From Coniferiporia sulphurascens (lineage: Eukaryota; Basidiomycota; Agaricomycetes; Hymenochaetales; Hymenochaetaceae): a DNA stretch of 64,000 nucleotides. The stretch is from NCBI GenBank assembly GCA_002794785.1, contig NBBA01000005.1, positions 2,071,045 to 2,135,044 of the forward strand, read 5' to 3'. The notes beneath the pieces were generated by a model that did no database searches, was not told the origin of the DNA, and saw nothing but the letters and a program-made list of their open reading frames with translations. The position numbers and the translations under genes are program-made. Below, in pieces: positions 1 through 10,072 of the stretch (positions are counted from its first letter, which is position 1; the number at the start of each line of letters is the position of its first letter).

Positions 1-596
1 ATAGTATACCTGTCCGTGCAGGAAGACATACCATGATTTGATTTCATCTTCAAAACCGTATTTTGTGTCCTCTGAGTCTTTACCGTATACTACACAATTG
101 TAAGCGACAGATTGCGTTTAGCGAGTATTCAAGCGTACTGCCGCCAAAGTTGAGATGCTTGAGGTGGGGCTTTGAAAGGTGCTCCTGAACACCAACTAGT
201 TTCGCATCGGGATATGCTTCCTTATAATCGGCTTCAAGTTGCGGTGAAAGTCAGCAGACGTGAAGAGCATAATTCTCACATTACTTACGCGTATACAAGG
301 TGTGGACTGAGTCTGCACCAATTATGTACTTCACACGACCACCGAGCTCTTCCAGCTTTGCCTTTGTCTGCTCGTCGAGAGGTGTACTCGCTAGGACCCA
401 TAGGTCATCGTTTGCCAGCTTCACAACGGTCGAACGCCCGCCGACTGGAAAGAGGCCGAAGCGTGAGAAGGGACTGTTTTATCAAAATAACAGTAAGAAA
501 CTGAATAATTAATCGGGTACAAGCAATGTGGTACACGACTTGCCGGGAGATTGTCCAGATGTTTTTCGTGACCTCACGAATGACTGTTTCGGACAT
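1..596 (-). CDS. DUF4336 family protein, 5' part (runs off the left edge)
   Basis: The product begins MSETVIREVTKNIWTISR and, after splicing, continues PFSRFGLFPVGGRSTVVKL, then VWVLASTPL-like and VKYIIGADSVHTLYT motifs. I recognise these as DUF4336, a conserved fungal and bacterial family with a metallo-hydrolase-like look but no established reaction. Exons read on the minus strand: 596-544, 473-289, 231-139 and 89-32; a further intron starts at 31 and leaves the window. Intron 1 (543-474) must use a GC donor (GCAAGT): only that junction gives CGT-CCC (Arg-Pro) and keeps the family motif in frame. The other introns have GT donors. ATG at 596 is the first in-frame start next to the conserved N terminus. 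The C-terminal part is outside the window. Function is unknown; the family call is from recognised motifs, not a search. Confidence 0.8.
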
Positions 597-883
597 GGTT
601 GGGGATTATGTTCAACCCTTGAATACGGACTTGTTTGGTTGGAAAGTGAAAGTTGAAGGTCGAAAGCTCCAAAAGGCTAGGGGTTGCAGGTTCAAATCAA
701 TTGCCTATTATCCATGTTGGTGGATCAACGCCTAGCAAAGCGCCACGGGATAGCCGCGGTGACGTCTTCCAGTTCAGAGTTCACGCTTGTTCCCGTATTT
801 GGTAAATGGCATTACCACTCTAGTAGCAGCCCTTGACTCGGAGCTCGCTTGTCCCCACGGCGTGTCTCTTCGTTGCAACTACC

Positions 884-3800
884 ATGGACCTACGAAGCGA
901 AAGGCCACAGGAGAAGTGGCATGATAGCGATGCTGCCACTTCGAAAGACCCGGTTTTGCCTGGAGGGTTGAACGTACCGAAGGCACCAAACCAGTCACGG
1001 TCTTTGCGTTCAAGGGCGAAGTTTGTGCTATTCCTGGCGGCTACTCTGTCTTTCTGGCTATGGTTACTTGGAAAGCATCAACGAGACGTCCTCCCTACAC
1101 GGCTACCGCCAGATAACTCTTTTATTCCTTGGCCCCTCGACCTGGACAACTTGGATAGCGCAGACGTGACCTCGAAGCCAAAGAAAGGCCATCACCATAA
1201 TAAGCGTCCGCGTTATCTTAACGGCAAAGCTGCCGAGAAGATATTCCTGTAATGTGATTCGACCAAAAATACGGCGCTTATACCTGATACTCCGTTCTAC
1301 TTTGCAGTGAAGTCCCTAATAATGAGAGCGCGGTCGCAATTTCGCGCCGTTTCGCAGGGAAACCGCATATGGCTGGCACTCCGGGAGATTTGGACACCGC
1401 GCTTGACTTCTTACACCTCCTTCAGAAAGAACTCGACATCCGATCATCTAGTCTAGAGTCCGATCCTATCTTTGATGCAGGCACCCATGAGTCGCGTCGC
1501 GCGACTCTCGATACCATAAAGCGTGATGCACCTTACGCCTGGGTCGACACCTACTATCCCGTGCTGAATTCCCCACTCGACCGAAGTATCGAGATTTTAG
1601 GAGACGACGAGGAGGGGGCAGTGTGGAAAGCTAATCTCGAGGAAGTCGCAGAGGATGAGCTTGATCCGGATGCTGGGAAATACGCGGAAGCGGTTCCGGT
1701 GTTCCATGGGCTCAGTCGTGGAGGCGAGGTAAAGGGAAAGCTCGTTTATGTAAATTATGGAAGGAAGGAAGATTATGACGGGCTTGAAGCAGCAGGCAAG
1801 TACTTTCACTTTCAGTAAACTGAACGTGGACACTAGTACTTACTATTTTGTTTAGGTGTAAATTTCACAGGAACAATAGCCATCGCGCGTTACGGAGGAA
1901 TATTCCGTGGCCTCAAGGTTTGTAAAAATAAAGTGGGAGAATATATCACTCACAGCCTTTTCTTCGTAAAGGTTAAAGGTGCACAAGAACGAGGTGCTGT
2001 AGGCTGCCTCATCTACTCGGACCCCCGCGATGACGGAAGTGTACGCTGGGACAATGGCTACGCATCGTAAGTGAATAGTCCGTCTCCTTCATAAAGCACT
2101 GTATTTGAGTACTTTGTGTTGGTATAGTTATCCTTATGGTCCAGCTAGAAATCCCACTTCCGTCCAACGTGGCTCAGTTCAGTTTATCTCCATGTATCCG
2201 GGCGACCCTACCACACCGGGGTATCCTTCGTACGAAAATAGCACGCGCACCCGCGGAGAGAATATTCCTGATATTCCGAGTCTACCGATTTCATGGAATA
2301 CAGCACAAAAGCTTCTTCAAGAGATCGAAGAGGGAGGACAGAACAGGACTGTAAAGCTTGTCAACCATGGTATTACCTCCTTTTTTGAGAGTCCCTATGG
2401 TTCAACTCTCAAAAAGTTCCTGTCTGTCAGTTGATGATAAAGTTACACCTATTTGGAACACGATGGCCGTTGTCCCGGGACATATAAAGGATGAAGTTGT
2501 GGTAGTTGGTAACCATCGTGACGGTCAGTTTATCCGCACCTTTTGGTGAAAATCTGAAATAATATCTACCTTCAGCATGGGTGTTGGGTGCCACCGATCC
2601 TACATCTGGGACCGTATCTACGTACGAAGTCGTTCGCGGCCTTGGCGTCTTGTTGAAAAAAGGGTGGAAACCATTGCGCACGATTGTTGTTGCTAGCTGG
2701 GATGCAGAGGAGGTGAGTATATTGGTAAAGGGACCCATTATAACATCTTAACCTTCTCCAGTATGGTCTTATTGGAAGTACTGAATGGGGTGAAGATTTC
2801 GCGGATTGGATTGATAAATACGTTGTCGCATACTTGAACCTGGGTACGTTCGTTCCTATTGCCTTTCGAACCCTAATTCAAGCCGCCGTCGTTCGTTCTC
2901 AGATTCGTCCGTCAGCGGTTCCCGTTTCCGCCTTTCTGCCTCACCTTCTATGGCCCATCTTGTTCGTGATGCAGCACGCGACATCCCTCATCCAACCATT
3001 CCGGGGCGTACATTGTGGCAGGCGCGATTTGATTCCGGTCCGCTCTTTGGCTCGGTCGATGAAGAAGCCATGCGCACTTGGGAGGATGAGTGGGGTGTTC
3101 CGTTACTTGAACCCGAGGACGTTTCTCCTTCTGATTCTTTAGGGGCGGCGGTTGAAGGGGGTGTAAAGACAGATGCAAATGGTATGCAAGTGCACAGTGC
3201 GTCGACGGGCGTTGGTGCTCTTGGCTCAGGTAGCGATTATACGGTCTTTTTGCAACGTATCGGGGTTGCGAGTTCAAATGGTGGATTTGGGTCGACGCTT
3301 TCGGACCCTGTCTATCATTATCACTCGGTATTTGACTCAGAGACTTGGCAGGAGATATATGGAGATCCCGGATTCCATCGACATGTAAGTATTATTTGTG
3401 TCCTACTTTTAGTATTGGCTGACCTTCTCCCTAGGTGGCTATTGCAAAGCATCTGGGATTGCAACTCTTGCGCATCGCGGACGCTATTGTACTGCCTCTT
3501 AACACTACTCAATACGCGTATGAGCTGGATATATATCTCAATTCGTAGGCCCCTTCCTTTTTGCCTCAATTTCAAAACTAATTACCTGATATCAATTTAA
3601 ACCAAGGGTCGAAGATATCGCGAACAAACAAGGCTTTGCCGCTGATTTCTCCGCTTTACGATCCAGCATTGCAAACCTACAGGATGCAAGTACAGCTTTG
3701 GATAACGAAAAAGCTGCTGCAGAGAAGCACCTCAAGAAGCTCGTGCAAATATGGTGGAAGAGCCATCACGGACATCACAGACTCTGGTGGAGGAAGGTGC

Positions 3801-4379
3801 ATAAGCTTACGAGAAAAGTGGCTTCTTGGCTCGGCCTTGGAAAAGGCACAGGGGTGTGCCCACACAGTGCTCGAACAGGAGGTGAAATCGAGACTTACGA
3901 AACACCGAAAGATCTTGGCGCTAGTGGGAGACTGAAGCCGCGTATCGGTCGTTACCCGGCTTGGCTTGAGGAACAGCAGGAAAAGATGCGCGCTTCCGAG
4001 GGGCAGGTCCCTCATCATGACCACCACTGGCATTCGAGGCCGAAACTCATCAAGAAGCTCATCGCCGCGGTAAAGCGTGTGCGTGAGGTGAACAGGAAGC
4101 TCGTTGCATTTGAGCGTGGCTTTATTAGCGAAGATGGTATTACCGGTCGCGAATGGTTCCGGCACCTTTGTGTTGCGCCTGGAAAATGGCTTGGTACGTT
4201 TTTGTGTACTAAGCAATGTTCGTATCGTTGACGGTGGGTTTTTTCCAGGGTACGGGGCGACAACGTTCCCTGGTCTTACAGAGGCCTTGAAATACGACAA
4301 AAATGTCACCCTTGCGCAGGTTGAAGCAAAGAGACTGGGGAAACTAATTGATGCTCTAACGAAGGATATCCAGGTTTAA
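884..4379 (+). CDS. Glutamate carboxypeptidase II-like / Vps70-type M28 peptidase
   Basis: Twelve exons (884-1248, 1308-1795, 1856-1917, 1972-2066, 2128-2369, 2431-2523, 2576-2712, 2762-2843, 2903-3384, 3435-3544, 3607-4193, 4249-4379) give 957 residues. A short cytoplasmic tail and one membrane helix (about residues 44-62) make it a type II membrane protein. PA domain, M28 peptidase and transferrin-receptor-like dimerisation domains follow. Zinc ligands and catalytic residues are all visible: NHRDAW (H446, D448), D456 in ATDPTSGT, E493-E494 in WDAEE, D522 in NLD, H662 in YHYHSVFD, so it should be catalytically competent. Yeast Vps70 and human GCPII share this architecture; vacuolar or secretory location is inferred. 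Start chosen at 884 (ACCATGG context) over a possible non-ATG opening upstream. Odd points: intron 2 has a GC donor, and a roughly 100-residue His/Trp/Lys-rich insert splits the dimerisation domain. Confidence 0.93.
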
Positions 4380-4753
4380 TCATAAAATGATGTTATGGAG
4401 TCGTTGTATATTAAGGAGTTTTTGTATTGAGACCGTTGAATTTGATGTCGATTCGCTATTTTCAGATATGATACGAACGCGAGGAAACAGCGTGCCTGTA
4501 GAATAACGTGCCTTTCTTTGATGGTTCGGATCGGCGCGTCATGTACAGTATTTGCAGTCCAGCACTCAGCGCAAAATTAACGGTTATGCGGAAGTATCGT
4601 GCAACCATCGATGTGTGTAAGTATTAGTACACTTGGGATACTGCATATATGTGCACGAACAACAGTACTAGTTTGTTTAACTACAGAGCTCGTTTCTTTA
4701 CATTTCCGACACCTTTGATCTTCTCCAAAAGTCATCATAATGCGTCGCCGAGG
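4380..4753. other. Convergent intergenic spacer
   Basis: Spacer between the tail-to-tail peptidase and CK1-like genes. I see AT-rich 3'-end sequence on both sides and no conserved coding segment or RNA gene. Confidence 0.6.
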
Positions 4754-6862
4754 CTAGTTTTGATCATCGCTTTGGCTGGCAACATCCGGCTTGTTGGGAA
4801 CAGAGCCGTTGTCCCGTTCAGCCGACCCATCAGTCGAGGCTTTAACGATGAACTCTGCTTCAATAGCCAACGTGCAAGATAACCGGCGATTCCCTGGCGC
4901 AGGACCCGTGTACATTGATATATTCTCGTCATCACCATACCCGTCATCGTCTTCGCCGGTCGAGTAGAATCCATTTTCTTCATTGCGGCGCTTTTCAGTC
5001 TTGCAATACTCCGGGAGCCAACCGTTCGAGCCCCGAAGCTCAACATCAGGTGAAAATAATGCATCCCTTGTTAGTGACGCGACCTCGCCGAAAACGGCTG
5101 TTTGGCCGGTGACATACGATTTGTCATATTGTCGTTTAATAAACTGGGTGTCCTCGCCGTCCGATGGATGGATGTTGGTGTCAAATCTTGCCGGTGCCAA
5201 TCTGTCGCGCGCGGCGTTAAGTTGCTCAAGTTGTTCCTCATCCAGGCGCCACTGCACTTCAACCTTGCATACTTCCTCTGTAGGCACGAGGATTTTAAAC
5301 ACTTCACATTGATGATAGTGGTACGCATTCTCAAGCGGAAATGCGGGCGTAGGCACGACCTCGAATGCGTCGTCCTCGCTCGCTTCGTTTTCAGCGTTCG
5401 TAACAGGCTGACCAGACCGGATACGAAAGAACGACTGCCGCCGTGCTAACGAGATATCCTCCAACCCGTTGGGGCGGCACATAAGCGGGAGTAAGAAGAG
5501 ACGCGTATTTGCTCTCCCTACGTTTGTGTCGAGTACAAGAGCAGGACGCCACGGGAATTTCCAGTCATCTTTTGAAAAGGAAGGGTTGTGCCAATAACTG
5601 TTGTCGGTTTCCGCGCCTGAGCTGGCCGCTTGCCATAGTTCCTGGTACTCGAGTGTCGGGCGCGGGAGGAGTTTGATGAGTATATAATCGCCCTTCCGTA
5701 CGGATGATAAGATCGGTGATGTCTCTTCCGGAGGACTAGGACATATCGAGGTGGCGCTGTCATTGGACCCATTAGATTCAGGCTCTGCATCCGAGATGAT
5801 AACCTCGACACCCTCGGGTTCGACACCAGATACGTTGTCCTTCTGTCGGGCTGAGATATGAGCAATTTCGTCGGCGTCCTCGGTAACAGACGCATCCCCC
5901 TCTTGAACAATTCCATTGTTGCTTGAACCTGGAAAGGCCTCTTCGTTTAAACTTCCACTTTCGCCCCCCTTTGGTTCTGAAAGCCAGTCATAAACGAAGT
6001 CAAGTTCGAATCCTTCCCGCTCGAAGAGATTACGAAAAAGGACTTCCAGGTAGCCGTAATCCGGGTCCTGTTCGTAGTCGAGGCTTTTAGCGTAATCAAG
6101 GAACGTGGCAAATTCTTTTGGCAGCCCCTCGCATAGTCGACTAGCCGTCCATGCGCCTTTTTTCTCTTTAACACGTTGATTCCTATGTTTGTGGGTGCCG
6201 CCGCATAGACTTTGCCAAGGCAATCTGCCTCGTAGGAATAATATCAAAGTATATGCCGCAGACTCGAGATCATCTCTGCGCGATTGAGAATGACCGCGCT
6301 GAGAGTTGATGCTCGCGAAGCTTGTTGTGCCAAAGAAATCGTGACCCTCGAAGTAGGGAAAATGCTTAAGAGTTTCTGGGTGCCGAAACCGTCTCGCGAG
6401 ACCGAAATCCACTATGTGAACAGCACTATTGCTGCTATTTACCCCCATGAGGAAGTTGTCTGGTTTTATGTCTCGATGGACGATCCCCTTGCCGTGCACA
6501 TACTCGATACATTCGATCATTTGTATAGCAAGCATGACAGTGGTTTTGAGCGAGAACTTGTGTCCGCATTTCACGAAAAGAGCTTGTAGACTCGGTCCTA
6601 AAAGATCGAAGACCATAATGTTCCAGCGTTCTTCGCGTCCGTATGCGTATATAACGGGTACGCATGGGTTTCCCTCGAGGAGGCGATAAACGTCCGCCTC
6701 ATGCTGAAGGTAAGGACGGGTGATGTTGGAGTAGGTGCGTTCATATTTAATGGCGACCTGTTTTCCACCGGGCGCTTCACCACTGAAGACAGAGCCAAAG
6801 CCGCCGCTCGCTATTCGTTGGCCTACACGATAGTCGCCAAGCGCAAGTGAGGTGTCGCTCAT
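4754..6862 (-). CDS. Divergent casein-kinase-1-like protein kinase, intronless
   Basis: An uninterrupted 702-residue frame starting MSDTSLALGDYRVG. The N-terminal ~300 residues are a kinase of the CK1 group: glycine loop IASGGFGSVFSG, VAIKYE lysine, IVHRDIKPDNFLMG catalytic loop, VDFGLARRF, and the CK1 signature SRRDDLESAAY followed by LRGRLPW. The usual CK1 TARYASIN is here TTSFASIN. All catalytic residues are present. From about residue 300 there is an acidic, Ser-rich linker, then a folded-looking region with GDYILIKLLPRP and WKFPWRPALVLDTN that I do not recognise. No introns in 2.1 kb is striking among intron-dense neighbours. Fungi have expanded divergent CK1 kinases; target and pathway cannot be told from sequence. 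It is divergent from the KRE6-like gene. Confidence 0.9.
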   Translation of the reverse strand: MSDTSLALGDYRVGQRIASGGFGSVFSGEAPGGKQVAIKYERTYSNITRPYLQHEADVYRLLEGNPCVPVIYAYGREERWNIMVFDLLGPSLQALFVKCGHKFSLKTTVMLAIQMIECIEYVHGKGIVHRDIKPDNFLMGVNSSNSAVHIVDFGLARRFRHPETLKHFPYFEGHDFFGTTSFASINSQRGHSQSRRDDLESAAYTLILFLRGRLPWQSLCGGTHKHRNQRVKEKKGAWTASRLCEGLPKEFATFLDYAKSLDYEQDPDYGYLEVLFRNLFEREGFELDFVYDWLSEPKGGESGSLNEEAFPGSSNNGIVQEGDASVTEDADEIAHISARQKDNVSGVEPEGVEVIISDAEPESNGSNDSATSICPSPPEETSPILSSVRKGDYILIKLLPRPTLEYQELWQAASSGAETDNSYWHNPSFSKDDWKFPWRPALVLDTNVGRANTRLFLLPLMCRPNGLEDISLARRQSFFRIRSGQPVTNAENEASEDDAFEVVPTPAFPLENAYHYHQCEVFKILVPTEEVCKVEVQWRLDEEQLEQLNAARDRLAPARFDTNIHPSDGEDTQFIKRQYDKSYVTGQTAVFGEVASLTRDALFSPDVELRGSNGWLPEYCKTEKRRNEENGFYSTGEDDDGYGDDENISMYTGPAPGNRRLSCTLAIEAEFIVKASTDGSAERDNGSVPNKPDVASQSDDQN

Positions 6863-7414
6863 AGTGGACAAAGACGAAGAGGAACAAGGCCGAAACGGAA
6901 TTTAAAGAGCCGTACGCCACGAAAGAGGGCGGAGTGCGTGTCCGAACCCATTAGTATGCGGAACGGCGAAACAACGTTTGGGTACGAAGGGAGGCTGGTG
7001 CAAAAGGTGTATGGGACAGGTTATTTAAATCGTTTATTGAGTAATACCGCATTCGACACGTTCCCGACCGCAGATCCGAACTCAAATGCAATATTCCGCA
7101 TTATTAGATCTGCTATATATAGTTATTTCACAATAGTAAGTAACCCAGTAGCAGTATACATTAAGGATGTTAAACTATATATAGCAGGTACAAGTGATAA
7201 TTTCTGCTGCGCATGGCATTGACACTTCCACATATGGATTGTATTGTCCAAAAATAATTTGTGGGAGATTTGTGGGAGCCCCTCGTCGCTGTGCATTTAC
7301 CGTTGCTGCGCCCACTTACTCGGTTTCCCTCACTCGTTTGCTGTACTAAAATAATTCTCTCTTTCTTTCTCGTTTCACACTCTCTCGTCGTCCTTTCAAC
7401 ACCTGTCTCTTATC
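6863..7414. promoter_or_regulatory. Divergent promoter region, CK1-like / KRE6-like
   Basis: 552 bp between two head-to-head starts. It contains an AT-rich block with TATATATAG near 7112-7124 and a second TATATATAG near 7176-7186, and a pyrimidine-rich stretch (about 7350-7400) just before the KRE6-like ATG. Pyrimidine-rich tracts just upstream of starts are common in basidiomycete core promoters; assignment is inference. Confidence 0.45.
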
Positions 7415-10072
7415 ATGTCTCGCATGCAGAGACCAGCACCGAATCCTCAGCTGCGCAGTGGATCCGCCATTTCGCAAACGCCGCCTTCCGCATCCTCCTC
7501 CAGTCTTCTCCCTAAGCAGAACGGGCAGGGTCCCATGCCTGCTTTCGTGGACTCGGCGGCTCGTCATTCCGTTAGTGCTAGGAGCCTCGGAAGCCAAGAT
7601 TATGTCCGTCAATTCTACTGGTTTGGGGTATTTTAGCATCTGAGCGTGTATCTTCCGCAGGGCGAGTCTCCCTACGGCGGGAGAAGGACAGTCAACTCCG
7701 TGTCAACTGTTTCGGATAAGGTAAGTGCCCCCTCCCCCTCACCTGTTCCTACGAGCGTGTCCCCTGCGTGTTATGCCTTCCTCTTTTCCTTTCCATGCCA
7801 CCCTGACTACGACCGCAGTATTCGTTTGCTGCCGACCCAAATTTGTGGGGCGCGAATCTTTCGCCGGATTTGGTTGAAGATGACGATTACTTGCACAACC
7901 CCGACATCCGTTCTAAGGGAAAGGGTGATGCGTTCGCTTTCACGCGTCGCGGGTTTCAAAATGTTGGGTGTCTGGTTATTTTGATTGCTGGTCTCATAGG
8001 TCTTTTGTAAGTGTCTTCCTGTTGATCTCCCACAAAAAAATAGTAACACGATAATGCTAGCGCTGGGTATCCCGTAATATCCCATTTCACGTCAAAAACA
8101 CTGTCAACTCTCGGGGGTTTCAACATTGGGGGAACTAATGCAACTGGACAGGTGCGGTTTGAGAGACTGGCCAAGTCACCGACTCATCAGAACTTTGGTG
8201 CAGATCGCATCGATGGGAAATTATGGTCTCATTGACATAGAAACACCCTCGGAAGCATACATCAAGGTCGGTTTCTTCAGCCACGGCACATACCGTTTTT
8301 CTTCTGAGGGCTTGGACATTGTGCGCTCATATACTATACCTACTCTTGTAGACGAGTTGGTATGATAATACCGAGATGGAACTCGTCTTTTCCGATGAGT
8401 TTAATACCGACGGTCGTACCTTTTACCCTGGCGACGACCCATATTGGGAAGCGGCGGACATGTACTATTGGTCGACCAATGATCTCGAATGGTTAGCTAT
8501 CATCATTACATGGTCTTGTGGACCGGATTACTGAATCACTGTTTTGTTTGAAAAGGTATGACCCATCAGCTATTACGACAGTGGGCGGTGTAAGTACTCT
8601 CGTTAATACGTCACCCTATTTTGAAGCTGAAGCAGCTGTACACTTGAAGCATTTGCAAATTACTATGTCTAAGAAAGAACAACATGACCTCGATTACATG
8701 AGTGGAATGATGTCTTCTTGGAACAAGTTTTGCTTCACGGGAGGTTACATTGAAGTTAACGTTTCCTTACCTGGCGTCACTGATGTAACGTAGGTTTTTC
8801 TCGTACCTTGAATTTGTCGGATTCTAAGTTTAATCTTTGTTAGTGGTTTCTGGCCGGCCGTGTAAGTATTTTTGCGCCGCACATCCGTTCACGTTACTGA
8901 ATGTTTCACAAGTTGGACAATGGGCAATCTTGGTCGAGCTGGCTACGGCGCAAGCCTGGAGGGCATGTGGCCATACACATACGACGCTTGCGATGTTGGT
9001 ACCGCTCCGAATCAAACGATTAATGGCCAGCCACAGCTCGCAACGGTGGATGGCGACCCTAGTCATGGCGGTGCACTCTCTTACCTTCCCGGTCAGAGGT
9101 TGTCGCGCTGCACGTGTCCTGGCGAAAGCCATCCAGGTCCGATACACTCGGATGGGACATATGTAGGCCGAGCTGCGCCAGAAATTGATATTTTGGAGGC
9201 GCAGATCTCAAACAATGTCGGACAAGTCAGTCAAAGTGCACAGTGGGCTCCTTTCAATTATGCGTAAGTGCTTCTGGAATGACTATTGTAAGGAGCGCCT
9301 AACATAATGCACCTTGAACTAGCTATGAGTGGTTTAACACATCCACAAACCTGATCATTGCGAATGAAAGCGTTTCTGAATTCAATACTTACACAGGCGG
9401 TATACTTCGTACGTTGGCCCTCTTTTTTCCTGAAGATATTTTACATTAACAGACTCTTTAATGGTTTCCAGAGCAAGCATCGTCTGTCGTAACCAACAAC
9501 AATCAAGGTTGCTACACTGGCGAGGCTGGTTGCTTTTCAGTATATGGATATGAGTACCAGCCCGGGTTTGACAATGCGTACATATCATGGATTGCGAACG
9601 ATAATCTCGCATGGACAGCGTTGGCGGGTGGATTTGCTGCGGATACGCGCGTAAACATTAGTGCTCGTCCCATTTCGCAGGAGCCGATGGTACGGTTAAA
9701 ATAAGCTCTTTTGCTCTTTAGTGCTTCCCTCTAAATCAACATTTTTAGTACATCATCATGAACTTCGGCATGTCTACCAACTTTGCTCCCGTCGAGTCAT
9801 TTGACCTCCCCTTCCCGTCAACAATGCTCATTGATTACGTCCGGGTATACCAGAAGAAAGGCTCCAAAAACATCGGCTGCGACCCGGAGGACTTCCCCAC
9901 GGCAGATTATATCAATACGTGCGCCTACATAATCTTTACTCCCTTCCGTTTCTAGCGGCTCACCTTCATCATCTACAGCTACATTGAAGCCTATACAAAC
10001 CCAAATCTGACCACTTGGCGCGATGACTTCGGTCAGCCGTTTCCGAAGAGTTCGCTTCTTGATGGATGTTGA
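7415..10072 (+). CDS. KRE6: KRE6/SKN1-type GH16 beta-glucan synthesis-associated protein
   Basis: Fourteen exons add to 613 residues: 7415-7603, 7661-7720, 7819-8006, 8061-8151, 8204-8266, 8352-8491, 8556-8589, 8650-8789, 8844-8861, 8913-9263, 9323-9408, 9472-9689, 9749-9918, 9979-10072. A Ser/Pro-rich cytoplasmic tail and one helix (about residues 131-150) make a type II membrane protein, as in yeast Kre6 and Skn1. The luminal part is a family-16 glycoside hydrolase fold with the catalytic motif EIDILEAQ (E398, D400, E403), plus FSDEFN, GMMSSWNKFCFTGGYIEV and FWPAVWTMGNLGR. Kre6 proteins act in the secretory pathway in beta-1,6-glucan assembly. The protein ends soon after the GH16 domain with a Cys (SSLLDGC). 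One exon is only 18 nt. Yeast has two paralogues (KRE6, SKN1), so the symbol marks the family. Confidence 0.93.

Noticed and set aside
689..698. tRNA B-box-like sequence GGTTCAAATC
   Set aside because: No T-stem pairing around it and no A box or acceptor stem at the right distance.
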